Positions 31,008-40,549 of a stretch of 64,000 bases of DNA are shown here, in pieces; position 1 is the stretch's first letter; every line of letters begins with the position of its first letter. Under the pieces are notes generated by a model. It was not told the DNA's origin. It searched no databases and was given only the letters and a program-made list of their open reading frames with translations. The DNA comes from Qipengyuania flava (GTDB lineage: Bacteria > Pseudomonadota > Alphaproteobacteria > Sphingomonadales > Sphingomonadaceae), in assembly GCF_011762005.1 (NCBI RefSeq), contig NZ_JAASQU010000002.1, forward strand, positions 372,001 to 436,000, read 5' to 3'. The translations under genes were made by a program, and so were the position numbers.

Positions 31008-32123
31008 ATGCTCATCGGCAGCCCCAAGGAAATCAAGAACCACGAGTACCGCGTCGGCCTGACGCCCGAGAGCGCGAAAGAGCTCGTCATGCAGGGCCAC
31101 GATGTGTGGATCGAAACGCAGGCCGGCAGCGGTATCGACGCGTCCGACGAGCAATATGTCGCCGCGGGGGCCAAGATCGTCGATGGGCCCGACGCGATCT
31201 TCGCCGAGTGCGAGATGGTGGTGAAGGTCAAGGAACCGCAGGCGGTCGAACGCAAGAAGCTGCGCGAAGGCCAGATCCTCTACACCTATCTGCACCTCGC
31301 GCCCGATCCCGACCAGACCAGGGACCTGCTCGACAGCGGCGTCACTGCAATCGCCTATGAAACCGTCACCGGCCCGCGCGGGCAATTGCCGCTCCTGAAG
31401 CCGATGAGCCAGGTTGCCGGGCGCATGAGCGTGCAGGCGGGCGCCACCGCGCTCGAAAAGGCGCACGGCGGGCGCGGCGTGCTGCTCGGCGGTGTCCCCG
31501 GGGTGATGCCGGGCAAGGTCGTGGTCATCGGCGGCGGCGTGGTCGGCTTCAACGCGGCGCAGATGGCGGTCGGCCTTGGCGCGGACGTAACCATCCTCGA
31601 CCGCGATCCCGAAGTGCTCGAAAAGGTCGGCACGCATTTCGAAGCGCGTGCCAGCACGCGGTTCTCCAATGCCGCCAACCTCCACGACGCAGTGACCAAT
31701 GCCGATCTGGTCATCGGCGCAGTGCTCATTCCCGGCGCAGCGGCACCCAAGCTGGTGACACGCGAAATGCTCAAGGACATGCAGAAGGGCGCGGTGTTGG
31801 TCGATGTCGCGATCGATCAGGGCGGTTGCTTCGAAACGAGCAAGCCGACCACGCATGCCGAGCCGACCTATGTGATCGACGACATCGTGCATTATTGCGT
31901 CGCCAACATGCCCGGTGCCGTGGCGCGCACCAGCACCTATGCGCTCAACAACGTCACGCTGCCGCACGCGCTGCGCATCGCGCGCATGGGCTGGAAGGAC
32001 GCGCTGGCCGCCGATCCGCATCTCGCCGAAGGCCTCAACGTCCATGAAGGTCAGGTGACCTACGAGGCAGTCGCGACCGAGCTTGGTTACGATTACCGTC
32101 CGACGGCAGAACTGCTGCGCTAG
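31008..32123 (+). CDS. ald: Alanine dehydrogenase
   Basis: 371 residues. NAD-dependent oxidative deamination of L-alanine to pyruvate and ammonia. N-terminal [15 protein letters not shown], the pyruvate-binding VVKVKEP and TYLHLAPD (catalytic Lys and His), the NAD Rossmann motif [16 protein letters not shown], and the signature DVAIDQGGC. Length exactly family-typical. Excellent Shine-Dalgarno AAGGAG 7 nt before ATG 31008. Tail-to-tail with the thioesterase gene, 1 nt between stops. Confidence 0.97.
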   Translation: MLIGSPKEIKNHEYRVGLTPESAKELVMQGHDVWIETQAGSGIDASDEQYVAAGAKIVDGPDAIFAECEMVVKVKEPQAVERKKLREGQILYTYLHLAPDPDQTRDLLDSGVTAIAYETVTGPRGQLPLLKPMSQVAGRMSVQAGATALEKAHGGRGVLLGGVPGVMPGKVVVIGGGVVGFNAAQMAVGLGADVTILDRDPEVLEKVGTHFEARASTRFSNAANLHDAVTNADLVIGAVLIPGAAAPKLVTREMLKDMQKGAVLVDVAIDQGGCFETSKPTTHAEPTYVIDDIVHYCVANMPGAVARTSTYALNNVTLPHALRIARMGWKDALAADPHLAEGLNVHEGQVTYEAVATELGYDYRPTAELLR

Positions 32124-32124
32124 A

Positions 32125-32517
32125 TCAGACGAACGGCGCGATCACTTCGGGGCGCACCCGCGCGGGGCGCCCCGTTTCGCGTTCGAGCATGGCCCAGGTG
32201 GTCGCCGCGCTGACGATCACCTTACCCGCCGCATTGCGGAAATCGACCCGCCGGAGCGATTTGGCGCCGCGCGCACCGCCTTCGATCCAGGTTGTCGCCT
32301 CGACGCTCTGTCCGACATCTATATTGCCGCGATAATCGATCTCGTGGCGCACCACGAGCCATACGTAACGCGCGCGATCCTCTGCGCGGGCCACCGCATC
32401 CCAATGCGCGGTGGCCATGTCCTGAATCCACTGCACCCACACCGCGTTGTTGACGTGCCCCATCTCGTCGATGTGGCGCGGCTCGGCGGTAAAGCTGCGC
32501 GTGAAACTGGGCGTCAT
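32125..32517 (-). CDS. Acyl-CoA thioesterase, 4HBT hot-dog family
   Basis: 130 residues. Single hot-dog fold with the 4HBT pattern MGHVNNAVWVQWIQDMA in the N-terminal third (the aspartate is replaced by asparagine/histidine context as in YbgC-like enzymes). Expected to hydrolyse a short or medium acyl-CoA. ATG 32517 overlaps the S9 peptidase stop by ATGA; this is preferred over a GTG or ATG further upstream in the peptidase. Translationally coupled to the peptidase though no metabolic link is obvious. Confidence 0.85.
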   Translation of the reverse strand: MTPSFTRSFTAEPRHIDEMGHVNNAVWVQWIQDMATAHWDAVARAEDRARYVWLVVRHEIDYRGNIDVGQSVEATTWIEGGARGAKSLRRVDFRNAAGKVIVSAATTWAMLERETGRPARVRPEVIAPFV

Positions 32518-34664
32518 TCGGCCTCGCCCATCTGCCACAGGATGAAAGCGACTTCCTCGGCGGTCTCATAGATCGACTGGAAGCGGCCGGACTTGCCGCC
32601 GTGTCCTGCGCCCATATTGGTCTTGAGCAGCAGTTCGCTGTCACCGGTCTTCACCTCGCGCAGCTTGGCGACCCATTTCGCGGGCTCCCAATAGGTCACG
32701 CGCGGATCGTTCAGGCCTGCGGTCACCAGCATCGGCGGATAGTCCTGCGCCACGACCTGGTCGTAGGGGCTGTAGCTGAGGATGTAGGCGAAGGCCTGCT
32801 TGCTCAGGATCGGATTACCCCATTCGGGCCATTCGCCGGGAGTCAGCGGCAGATCTTCGTCGAGCATGGTGCTGAGCACGTCGACGAAAGGCACATGCGC
32901 CACCACCGCGCCCCACAGATCGGGATCGGTGTTGACCACCACCCCCATCAGTTCGCCACCTGCCGAGCCGCCCGAGATGCTGATCTTGCCTTTCTCGGTA
33001 TAACCCTGGTCGATGAGACCCTTCGCCACGTCGACGAAATCGTTGAACGTGTTGGTGCGCTCGTTGAGCTTGCCCTGCAGGTACCACTTGCGCCCCAGGT
33101 CGTCGCCGCCGCGGATATGCGCGATGGCATAGGCATAGCCGCGATCGACGAGGCTCAGCCGCGAAGTCGAGAATCCCGGCGGCACCGCATAGCCGTAAGC
33201 GCCATAGGCATAGAGATGCAGCGGGCCGGTCCTGGGGCGGTCCTTGCGCATGATGATGCTGACCGGGACCTTGGTGCCGTCGCGCGCAGCGATCTCCACC
33301 CGCTCGGTGGTGTAGAGCGAGGGATCGTAGCCGCTCGGGATTTCCTGCTGCTTGAGCAGTTCCAGTTCACCCGTGGCGACATGGTAGTCATACACCGAAT
33401 CGGGCGTGACCATGCTTTCATAGGCCAGCCGCAGCCGGTCCTGATCGTATTCGGGATTGTTGCTCAGCCCGGCGCTGAAGCTGGCTTCGGCAAAGGCTAC
33501 CGGTTTGACCAGATTGGGGTCCGCGTAGGAGCGCAGCTGGATCTGGTCGAGACCCCGCAGGCGCCCTTCAGTGACGTAGAAATCCTTGAACAGTTCGAAG
33601 TCGGTCAGGTAGAATTCGTCCGAACCCGCGATCAGCGTGGTCCATTCGCCGGGCTTGTCGAGCTTCGCGGTCGCCAGCCGGAAATTGACGTGGTCGTCAT
33701 TGGTGTGGACCCACAGCGTCCCGTCGCGCACATCGACATCGTATTCGACGCCCTTCTGCCGCTGCCTGACCACGATCGGCTCGGCGGTTGGATCGTCGGC
33801 CGGCACCAGCCGCACTTCGCTGGTCTCGTTATCGCCGGTAGAGATGATCAGCCAGTCTTCCTGCGCCGACAGGCCCGCGCCCACGCGGAAGCCCTCGTCC
33901 TGCGTCTCGCGATAGAGCTCGACGTCCTTGCTCACCGGCGTGCCCAGCACGTGCATCGTAGCATCATGGACGCGCCAGTTTTCGTCGGCCGTCCCGTAGA
34001 CCAGCGCGGTGTCGTTCTTGACCCACACCAGCCCCGACAGCGTTCCGGGAATCTCATCGGGCAGCAATTCGCCCGTTTCGAGATCCTTGATCCGCGCGGT
34101 AAACCGTTCCGAACCGTTGGTATCCGCCGAATAGGCAAGATAGCGCCCGTTCTGCGACACCGAGAAAGCGCCGAGCCGGAAATACTCGAGCCCGTCAGCG
34201 AGCAGGTTCTCGTCGAGAATCAGGTCGGGCGAACCGCCGGAAACCGGCCTGCGGTAATACTTGCGATACTCCGCCCCTTCCTCGAACTCGGACCAGTAGA
34301 GGTAATCCCCGCGACGCTGCGGTACGGTGGAATCGTCTTCCTTGATCCGCGCCTTCATCTCTTCGAACAGGCTGTCGACCAGTTCCTGTTGCGGCTTCAT
34401 CCGCGCTTCGAACCACGCATTCTCTGCCTTGAGATGGTCGAGCACGTCTTCGTCGTCGATGGTCGGATAGGACTGGTCCTTCAACCAGTGGTAAGGATCG
34501 GAAATCGTGATCCCGTGGTGCGAATAGCTGTGTTCGCGCTTCTCGGCAGTCGGCGGTGAAGTCGGCTGTGTCACTGTGGTCCCTTCGGAATTCTGGGCAT
34601 TGAGCGGCGCGGCCAGCGCCAGAGAGGCGGCAGATAGGAACGCGGCATATCGCATGAAAGGCAT
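32514..34664 (-). CDS. Exported S9A prolyl oligopeptidase (oligopeptidase B-like)
   Basis: 716 residues. Residues 1-23 form a signal peptide (start at ATG 34664, with GGAGGA 6 nt upstream), so it is periplasmic. A seven-bladed beta-propeller occupies about 75-430. The C-terminal alpha/beta hydrolase carries the triad: nucleophile Ser in GGSAGGELMG, Asp in AGLNDPRVTYWEP, His in NMGAGHGGKSGR. The DPRVTYWEP segment favours oligopeptidase B (cleavage after Arg/Lys) over prolyl oligopeptidase. Degrades short peptides, feeding amino-acid pools. Divergent from the aminopeptidase P gene, which suggests a joint peptide-use locus. Confidence 0.9.
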   Translation of the reverse strand: MPFMRYAAFLSAASLALAAPLNAQNSEGTTVTQPTSPPTAEKREHSYSHHGITISDPYHWLKDQSYPTIDDEDVLDHLKAENAWFEARMKPQQELVDSLFEEMKARIKEDDSTVPQRRGDYLYWSEFEEGAEYRKYYRRPVSGGSPDLILDENLLADGLEYFRLGAFSVSQNGRYLAYSADTNGSERFTARIKDLETGELLPDEIPGTLSGLVWVKNDTALVYGTADENWRVHDATMHVLGTPVSKDVELYRETQDEGFRVGAGLSAQEDWLIISTGDNETSEVRLVPADDPTAEPIVVRQRQKGVEYDVDVRDGTLWVHTNDDHVNFRLATAKLDKPGEWTTLIAGSDEFYLTDFELFKDFYVTEGRLRGLDQIQLRSYADPNLVKPVAFAEASFSAGLSNNPEYDQDRLRLAYESMVTPDSVYDYHVATGELELLKQQEIPSGYDPSLYTTERVEIAARDGTKVPVSIIMRKDRPRTGPLHLYAYGAYGYAVPPGFSTSRLSLVDRGYAYAIAHIRGGDDLGRKWYLQGKLNERTNTFNDFVDVAKGLIDQGYTEKGKISISGGSAGGELMGVVVNTDPDLWGAVVAHVPFVDVLSTMLDEDLPLTPGEWPEWGNPILSKQAFAYILSYSPYDQVVAQDYPPMLVTAGLNDPRVTYWEPAKWVAKLREVKTGDSELLLKTNMGAGHGGKSGRFQSIYETAEEVAFILWQMGEAE

Positions 34665-34808
34665 GGATGGTCCTCCCCCGGGCGGCGCAGAACTGGAAAG
34701 GGGCGCCGCGGATGACTATGACAGGGGGGTGATTATGCGGCCATGCGAAGGCCCGCAAGCGCCGAGTCGCCTCAGCTGCGATCGGACACGATGAAAGGAA
34801 TTCCTCCC

Positions 34809-36614
34809 ATGCTGATGCAGACCCACGAAGCCCGCCTCGACGGATTGCGCAAGGAACTGGCCCGCCGCGGCCTGGATGGCTTCGTCATCCCGATTTCCGA
34901 CGAGCATATGAGCGAATATGTCGGCGCCTATGCGCAGCGGCTCGAATGGCTGACCGGTTTCGGCGGCAGTGCGGGAAGCGCCGCAGTGTTGCGCGACCGC
35001 GCGGCGATGTTCACCGACGGGCGCTACACTGTGCAGGTTCGCGAGCAGGTCAGCGGCGCGCTATACGATTACGAGGACGTGCCTGCCACCTCGCCCGCGA
35101 AGTGGATCGCCGAACATGCGCCTGAGGGAGCGAAGATCGGCTACGACGCATGGCTCCACGGCATCGGCTGGGCCGAAGAGGCGCAGCAATATTTCGCCAA
35201 GAAGGGGATCGAGCTGGTCGCGGTCGACGGCAACCCGATCGACGCGATCTGGGCCGACCGGCCCGAGGCCTCGCTGGCAGCGGCGGTGCCGCATGACGAT
35301 GCGCACGCCGGCCGGTCGAGTGCCGACAAGCGCGCCGAGGTGGCCGACTGGCTCAAGGAGGAAGGCTATGACGCCACTGTTGTAAGCGCGCTCGATTCGG
35401 TCGCCTGGCTGCTCAACATGCGTGGCAGCGATGTCGACAACACCCCGGTCGCACTGTCCTACGTTCTCGCGCATGCCGATGGCACGGCCGAACTGTTCAT
35501 CGCGCCCGACAAGGTCACGCCCGAACTGACGCAGCACCTCGGCAATGCGGTGACCGTGCGCGACCGCGCGGATTTCGTACCCGCACTCGAAGCAATGAAG
35601 GGAAAGACCGTAGCGGTCGATCCGAACCATGCAGTGGCGGGTATTTTCCATGCGCTCGAAACCGGCGGCGCGAAGATTGTCCGGACCGACGATCCCACCG
35701 TCCTGCCCAAGGCGATCAAGAACGCGGCCGAACAGCAGGGCCATCGCGATGCACAGGCGCGCGACGGGGCGGCCGTGGCGCGCTTCCTGCGCTGGCTCGG
35801 CGTCGAGGCACCCAAGGGCGGCATCGACGAATTGACAGCGGCGGCCAAGCTGCGCGAGTTCCGCGAGGCGTGTGGCCAATTGAAGGATGCCAGCTTCGAT
35901 ACGATCAGCGCCGCTGCGGGCCATGCCGCGCTGCCGCATTACAAGGTCGATGAGGACAGCAATATCCCGATCCCGCCGTCGTCGATCTATCTCGTCGATT
36001 CGGGCGGCCAGTATCTCGACGGGACGACCGATATCACCCGCACCGTGTGGATCGGTCCGGGCGAGCCGACCGCCGAAATGGTCGAGCGCAACACGCGCGT
36101 GCTCAAGGGGCACATCCAGCTCGACATGCAGAAATTCCCCGACCGCACCAGCGGCGGCGCGCTCGATGCGCTGGCGCGCATGCACCTGTGGAATGGCGGA
36201 GTCGATTACGGCCACGGCACCGGCCACGGTGTCGGGAGCTTTCTCTCCGTGCACGAGGGGCCTCAGCGGATCAGCAAGCCCGGCGGCGCCTTCCCGGGCA
36301 CCGAGACCCCGTTGCGCGAAGGCATGATCCTCTCCAACGAACCGGGCTATTACAAGCCCGGTGAATACGGCATCCGCATCGAAAACCTCGTCCTGGTGGT
36401 CGATGCAGGGATCGAGGGCAGCGAAGGCAAGTATCTCGGCTTCGAGACGCTCACCTTCGTCCCGCTCGATCGCACGCTGGTCGACAAGGCGCTCCTGACG
36501 AACGCCGAGATCGATTGGTGGAACAACTATCATACCGCGGTGCGTGCCGTGCTCGCGCCCCAGCTTGAGGGCGACGATCTCGCGTGGCTCGAGGAGCAGT
36601 GCGCACCCTTGTAA
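34809..36614 (+). CDS. Xaa-Pro aminopeptidase (M24, aminopeptidase P)
   Basis: 601 residues. Removes N-terminal residues preceding proline. Two creatinase-like N-terminal domains (1-300) precede the pita-bread metallopeptidase. Metal ligands appear in DSGGQYLDGTTDITR (Asp pair), GHGTGHGVGSFLSVHEG (His), ILSNEPGYYKPGEYGIRIEN (Glu) and the final Glu in the FETLTFVPLD region. The three-domain form is the ~600-residue type found in many bacteria and eukaryotes, in contrast to the 440-residue PepP. ATG 34809 chosen for AAAGGAA 8 nt upstream; an ATG 18 nt earlier would overlap that site. No signal peptide, so cytoplasmic. Confidence 0.92.
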   Translation: MLMQTHEARLDGLRKELARRGLDGFVIPISDEHMSEYVGAYAQRLEWLTGFGGSAGSAAVLRDRAAMFTDGRYTVQVREQVSGALYDYEDVPATSPAKWIAEHAPEGAKIGYDAWLHGIGWAEEAQQYFAKKGIELVAVDGNPIDAIWADRPEASLAAAVPHDDAHAGRSSADKRAEVADWLKEEGYDATVVSALDSVAWLLNMRGSDVDNTPVALSYVLAHADGTAELFIAPDKVTPELTQHLGNAVTVRDRADFVPALEAMKGKTVAVDPNHAVAGIFHALETGGAKIVRTDDPTVLPKAIKNAAEQQGHRDAQARDGAAVARFLRWLGVEAPKGGIDELTAAAKLREFREACGQLKDASFDTISAAAGHAALPHYKVDEDSNIPIPPSSIYLVDSGGQYLDGTTDITRTVWIGPGEPTAEMVERNTRVLKGHIQLDMQKFPDRTSGGALDALARMHLWNGGVDYGHGTGHGVGSFLSVHEGPQRISKPGGAFPGTETPLREGMILSNEPGYYKPGEYGIRIENLVLVVDAGIEGSEGKYLGFETLTFVPLDRTLVDKALLTNAEIDWWNNYHTAVRAVLAPQLEGDDLAWLEEQCAPL

Positions 36615-36677
36615 GCCACCCTGTGTTCTCGTAATGTTCCAGCCGGTCGCGAATCGTTTCTTCAAGGGAGAATGTGC

Positions 36678-37073
36678 ATGATCGGCTACGTAACGGTGGG
36701 AACCAGCGACCTCGAACGGGCGGCGCGATTTTACGATCCGCTGGCGGCCGAACTGGGTGTCGGCCGGATGATGGAGTTCGACAGCTTCATCGCCTGGGGC
36801 GATGCCGATGGCGCGCCGGGCATCGCCGCGACCATGCCGTTCGACGGCAAGCCAGCCAGTGTTGGCAATGGTACGATGGTCGCGCTCGAGGCAAAAGACC
36901 GTGCGCAGGTCCAGCGGCTGTACGACATCGCGCTCGCCAATGGAGGGAGCGACGAGGGTGCCCCCGGGCCGCGCGGCGAGCCCGACGATAACGGGCTCGT
37001 GTTCTATGCCGCCTATTTTCGCGACCCCGACGGCAACAAGCTCAATGCTTTCCTGATGGACAAGGTGGCCTGA
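36678..37073 (+). CDS. VOC (glyoxalase/bleomycin resistance fold) family protein
   Basis: 131 residues. Two beta-alpha-beta-beta-beta modules: MIGYVTVGTSDLERAARFYDPL at the start and AAYFRDPDGNKLNAF at the end, typical of small VOC proteins. Metal ligands are only partly conserved (Glu/His at the usual first position is not obvious), so a dioxygenase or glyoxalase activity cannot be assigned. ATG 36678 is chosen since AAGGGAG (36664-36670) is 7 nt upstream; the ATG at 36672 would be only 1 nt from it. Immediately followed by the cupin gene (1 nt), forming a two-gene unit. Confidence 0.85.
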   Translation: MIGYVTVGTSDLERAARFYDPLAAELGVGRMMEFDSFIAWGDADGAPGIAATMPFDGKPASVGNGTMVALEAKDRAQVQRLYDIALANGGSDEGAPGPRGEPDDNGLVFYAAYFRDPDGNKLNAFLMDKVA

Positions 37074-37074
37074 C

Positions 37075-37473
37075 ATGCATGCGCCGCGCCGCCTTGCCGA
37101 CAGTTTCATCCATCTCGGCCTCGGCGCGACCGCAGTGCCGCAGCCACCGTTCGACGGGCTCGAATGGTACGAAGCCTACGGCGAACGGCACGGTGCCGAC
37201 GGACGCGAGGGTCGCTTGGTCAGCGAGCACTGCTTCACCCAGAGCTGGTCCAGCTGGGAAATGCACCCGCTGGGCGAGGAGGTGGTGATCTGCACTGCGG
37301 GCGAGATGATTCTGGTGCAGGAATTTCCGGACGGGCAATGCGAAACGGTCACGCTGCGACCGGGCGAATATGCCATCAATCCGCCCGGCGTCTGGCACAT
37401 TGCCGATATTGCCGATGAAGCCACCGCGATCTTCATCACCGCAGGCGAAGGCACGCAGCACCGTCCGCGCTGA
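37075..37473 (+). CDS. Cupin-domain protein
   Basis: 132 residues. Small one-domain beta-barrel: SSWEMHPLGEEVVICTAGEMIL resembles cupin motif 1 with one histidine and a glutamate, and LRPGEYAINPPGVWHI is motif 2 with the conserved histidine. Metal binding is probable; reaction unknown. Coupled to the VOC gene 1 nt upstream, so both may act on the same small molecule. No terminator after it; the EF-hand leader starts about 100 nt downstream. Confidence 0.8.
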   Translation: MHAPRRLADSFIHLGLGATAVPQPPFDGLEWYEAYGERHGADGREGRLVSEHCFTQSWSSWEMHPLGEEVVICTAGEMILVQEFPDGQCETVTLRPGEYAINPPGVWHIADIADEATAIFITAGEGTQHRPR

Positions 37474-37575
37474 CTTGCCGCCCGATGAACGCGAGGCCGC
37501 GGTTGATGCATTCCGTTACAATTCACGCGCGATTCGGCATATTGCTGCGACATGGCGTACCTAGAAGGGGGACAC

Positions 37576-37645
37576 GAGCTGCGGCGGGCATACCGTTCCT
37601 CCCCTCAGACCCCTGGTCCGTCGCAGCTCTCCAGACTTTTGGAGA
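37576..37645 (+). promoter_or_regulatory. Structured 5' leader of the EF-hand gene, sequestering the ribosome-binding site
   Basis: A 14-bp stem (37576-37589 with 37616-37629; 12 Watson-Crick, two G-U pairs; 26-nt loop) is followed by a 6-bp hairpin TCTCCA (37628-37633)/TGGAGA (37640-37645). The second hairpin contains the Shine-Dalgarno GGAGA of the ATG at 37652. The two stems share bases 37628-37629, so they compete slightly or stack. Suggests translational control (thermosensor, ion- or protein-responsive); mechanism unproven. Confidence 0.5.
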
Positions 37646-37651
37646 CATGCT

Positions 37652-38338
37652 ATGAAGAAGACCATCCTCGCCCTGTCCGCTGCAGCGCTCGCGCTGACCG
37701 GAACCACCGCCATCGCCCAGTATCGCGGCGCCGGCCACAATGCCGACACCAATGGTGACGGCACCGTCACCCTCGCCGAAATGCAGAGCCAAAGCGCCAA
37801 ACGCTTTGCGCGCATGGATGCGAATGGCGACGGTGTGCTCGATGCGCAGGACCGGGCTGCACGCGGTGAAGCGATGTTTGCCCGCGCCGACACCAATGGT
37901 GATGGCGAACTGACGATCGCGGAAATGCAGGCCGCCCGCGAAGCGCGCAAGGCCGAACGCCCCGAACGAAGCGACCGACCCGAGCGCGCCGAACGACGTG
38001 GAAAGCGCGGCGGCGACCGCAGCGAACGGATGGCCGAACGCTTCGCAGCGGCCGATACCGACAATTCGGGTGGCCTCTCGCAATCTGAGCTGAAGGCGAT
38101 GCACGAAGCGCGCGGCGAACGCGGGCAGCGCGGCAAGCGGGGCAAACGCGGGATGCGGATGCTCGAGCGCGTCGATACCAATGGCGACAAGGCGATCAGC
38201 CGCGCGGAGTTCGATGCCGCCGCCACGGCCCGCTTCACCCGCCTCGACAGCAATGCCGACGGCGCGATCTCCGCGGCCGAGCGCGACGCCGCCAAGGCCG
38301 AACGCAAGCAGCGCCGCGAGCAACGTCGCGGGCAGTAA
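37652..38338 (+). CDS. Exported EF-hand calcium-binding protein with six EF loops
   Basis: 228 residues. Signal peptide 1-22 (ends TTAIAQ). Six EF-hand-type loops start at Asp32, Asp56, Asp80, Asp135, Asp175 and Asp199; the loops at 32, 56 and 80 (DTNGDGTVTLAE type) are canonical. The fifth has Lys where a ligand is usual and the fourth lacks one carboxylate, so they may be weak. A very basic Arg/Glu-rich linker (about 98-130 and 153-170) separates loops three and four and looks flexible or nucleic-acid/anion binding. Ligand: probably periplasmic Ca2+. Precedes the two-component genes by 49 nt with no terminator, so it is probably cotranscribed with them. Confidence 0.85.
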   Translation: MKKTILALSAAALALTGTTAIAQYRGAGHNADTNGDGTVTLAEMQSQSAKRFARMDANGDGVLDAQDRAARGEAMFARADTNGDGELTIAEMQAAREARKAERPERSDRPERAERRGKRGGDRSERMAERFAAADTDNSGGLSQSELKAMHEARGERGQRGKRGKRGMRMLERVDTNGDKAISRAEFDAAATARFTRLDSNADGAISAAERDAAKAERKQRREQRRGQ

Positions 38339-38387
38339 GCGCTTGCGTGCCCACTTCACCCGGCAGTAGGCGCGGACAGGATCGATC

Positions 38388-39125
38388 ATGACCGAACCCA
38401 CGCCCACTTCCATCCTGCTCGTCGACGACGAACGCAGCCTGCGTGAACCCCTGGCGGAGTATCTCGTCCGCCAGGGGTTCGCCGTGCGCGAGGCCGAAAG
38501 CGCGGCGCAGGCGCGCACACTCCTGGCGCAGGAAAGCCCCGACCTCGCGCTGCTCGACATCATGATGCCCGGCGAGGACGGCCTTTCGCTTTGTCGTCAT
38601 CTCGTTGAAAGCCGTGGTCTGCCCACCATCCTCCTCACCGCGAAGGGTGAAGCGATGGACCGCATCATCGGGCTCGAGATCGGCGCCGACGATTATGTCA
38701 CGAAACCGTTCGAACCGCGCGAACTGGTCGCGCGCATCCGTTCGGTCCTGCGTCGCGCCGAACGCCCTGCCATCGCACCCGAAGAAGAGCTGTTCTACGC
38801 TTTCGAAGGCTGGCAACTCGATCCACTGAAGCGCCGCCTGATCGATCCGGACGGCGCGCTGGTGCCGTTATCGACTGCCGAGTTCCGCATGCTGCGCGCA
38901 TTCTGCGACCATCCACGGCAGGTGCTCGACCGCGATCGTCTGCTCGACATGGTGCAGGGGCGCGAAGCGCATCTCTTCGATCGCGCGGTCGACAACCAGG
39001 TCAGCCGGCTGCGCCGCAAGATCGAGGCCGACAGCCGCAACCCGTACTTCATCCAGACCGTGCGCGGCGGCGGCTACCGTTTCGGCGCCGATGTCACGCG
39101 CACCGCGCGAAGCGACGCTTCGTGA
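38388..39125 (+). CDS. OmpR/PhoB-family response regulator
   Basis: 245 residues. Receiver domain 1-120 with acidic DDE (13-15), phospho-acceptor Asp57 in LLDIMMP and Lys106 in VTKPFEP. The C-terminal winged helix (135-237) has LSTAEFRMLRAF and RAVDNQVSRLRRKIE ending in TVRGGGYRFGAD, all OmpR-type. Activates or represses promoters when phosphorylated. Overlaps the histidine kinase start by GTGA, so the pair is translationally coupled. Confidence 0.95.
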   Translation: MTEPTPTSILLVDDERSLREPLAEYLVRQGFAVREAESAAQARTLLAQESPDLALLDIMMPGEDGLSLCRHLVESRGLPTILLTAKGEAMDRIIGLEIGADDYVTKPFEPRELVARIRSVLRRAERPAIAPEEELFYAFEGWQLDPLKRRLIDPDGALVPLSTAEFRMLRAFCDHPRQVLDRDRLLDMVQGREAHLFDRAVDNQVSRLRRKIEADSRNPYFIQTVRGGGYRFGADVTRTARSDAS

Positions 39126-40549
39126 TGCGCGTTCTCCCGCGCAGCCTGCTTGGTCAGGTCATGCTGGCGCTTGCCGCAGCACTGCTCATTGCCCAGGCGA
39201 TTTCGGCAGTGATGCTCTATCGCGCGGCCTCCGAACGCCGCGAATTCGCACTTTCGAGTGCTGCCAGCTTTCAGCTCCTGGTCGGGCAGCGGCGCGAGGC
39301 GCGCGGCGGACCGGACCGCGAACTCCGCGTTCGCCCCCCGCGCCCGCGCGGCGGACGCGGTGCCATCGACGATGCACCCATCATTCGCCTCCCCCGCAGC
39401 ATCCGTTTTACCAATTCCACTGCCACCCCGTTGCAGCCGGGCGATGAGCGCGATGCGGCGCGGGAAACGGCCATCACCCAGCAGCTCGAGCGACAGGGAC
39501 TATCCGTCGCAGAGGTGATCGCGATCGAGCGCAGCCTGCGCGATGATCCTCTGATCGCAAGCCTCGAGGACGCCAGCCCTGCCTGGCGGCAGCGCCTGCG
39601 CAATGCGCCGCACGAACTGCTCGTCGTGGGCCTGCGCCAGCAGGGGGAGGCCGACTGGCAGGTCGCCCGCATCGCTGTCCCTCCGCGCGACCGCGGGCTG
39701 GTCGGCACGCTGCTGTTGCAGACGCTCATCCAGTTCCTTGTGCTGGTCGGACTCCTCTATTTCGTGCTCCGCCGCATCACCCGCCCACTGGCTACTTTGG
39801 CCGAACGCACGCGCCGTTTCGGCAGCGCCGGCGCGCCCGAGGAGCCGCTTGCTGCGAGCGGTCCGGATGATGTCCGGCGTTTGATCGACGCGCACAATGC
39901 GATGCAGGCCCGGATCGGTTCGATGCTCGACGAGAAGGACGTCATGCTCGGCGCGATCGGACATGACCTCAAAACACCGCTCGCCGCCTTGCGAGTGCGG
40001 ATCGAAAGCGTCGAGGACGATAACGCGCGCACCAAGATGGCCGCAACTATCGAGGACATCACGCGCACACTCGACGAGATCCTCTCGCTTGCGCGCATCG
40101 GCCGCAGCGACGCCACTCCCGAAATGACCGAGCTCGGCGCGCTGGCTGCATCCGTCATGGAGGAATTCGAGGATATGGGCCAACCGGTGACGTTGAGCGA
40201 GGGCGAGCGCGTGGCTACTCCCGTTCACCTGACCTGGCTCAAGCGTGGCCTGCGCAACCTCGTTACGAATGCGCTACGCTATGCCGGTTCGGCCGAAGTC
40301 GCCGTTTTGCGCGAGGGCGAGAACGCGGTGCTGCGCGTCGACGACGACGGGCCGGGCATTCCCGAAGAACGGATCCACGACATGCTCGAGCCCTTCACTC
40401 GTGGGGAGGCGAGCCGCAATCGCGAAACCGGCGGCGCGGGGCTCGGTTTGACGCTGGCCCGCGCAGTCGCCGAACAGCATGGCGGATCGCTGGTGCTGGC
40501 GAACCGCCCGACCGGTGGCCTGCGCGCGGAAATCAGGATCCCGCTCTAG
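39122..40549 (+). CDS. EnvZ-type sensor histidine kinase
   Basis: 475 residues. Transmembrane helices at about 10-34 and 197-217 flank a ~160-residue periplasmic region that begins with an Arg/Pro-rich segment (57-80). A HAMP domain follows (218-275), then HisKA with phospho-acceptor His281 in [11 protein letters not shown], and HATPase_c (N-box [39 protein letters not shown]). Start GTG 39122 or the adjacent ATG 39125. Signal unknown; next to an exported EF-hand protein, divalent cations are an attractive inference. Its stop shares CTAG with the stop of the convergent HerA-like gene. Confidence 0.93.
   Translation: MMRVLPRSLLGQVMLALAAALLIAQAISAVMLYRAASERREFALSSAASFQLLVGQRREARGGPDRELRVRPPRPRGGRGAIDDAPIIRLPRSIRFTNSTATPLQPGDERDAARETAITQQLERQGLSVAEVIAIERSLRDDPLIASLEDASPAWRQRLRNAPHELLVVGLRQQGEADWQVARIAVPPRDRGLVGTLLLQTLIQFLVLVGLLYFVLRRITRPLATLAERTRRFGSAGAPEEPLAASGPDDVRRLIDAHNAMQARIGSMLDEKDVMLGAIGHDLKTPLAALRVRIESVEDDNARTKMAATIEDITRTLDEILSLARIGRSDATPEMTELGALAASVMEEFEDMGQPVTLSEGERVATPVHLTWLKRGLRNLVTNALRYAGSAEVAVLREGENAVLRVDDDGPGIPEERIHDMLEPFTRGEASRNRETGGAGLGLTLARAVAEQHGGSLVLANRPTGGLRAEIRIPL

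Noticed and set aside
37552..37758. Short open frame across the EF-hand leader
   Set aside because: No ribosome-binding site and it overlaps the EF-hand start out of frame; the leader structure explains the sequence better.
38035..38338. Repeated GATACC/AATGG-type segments in the EF-hand gene
   Set aside because: They reflect the repeated EF loops of the protein, not a DNA repeat element.
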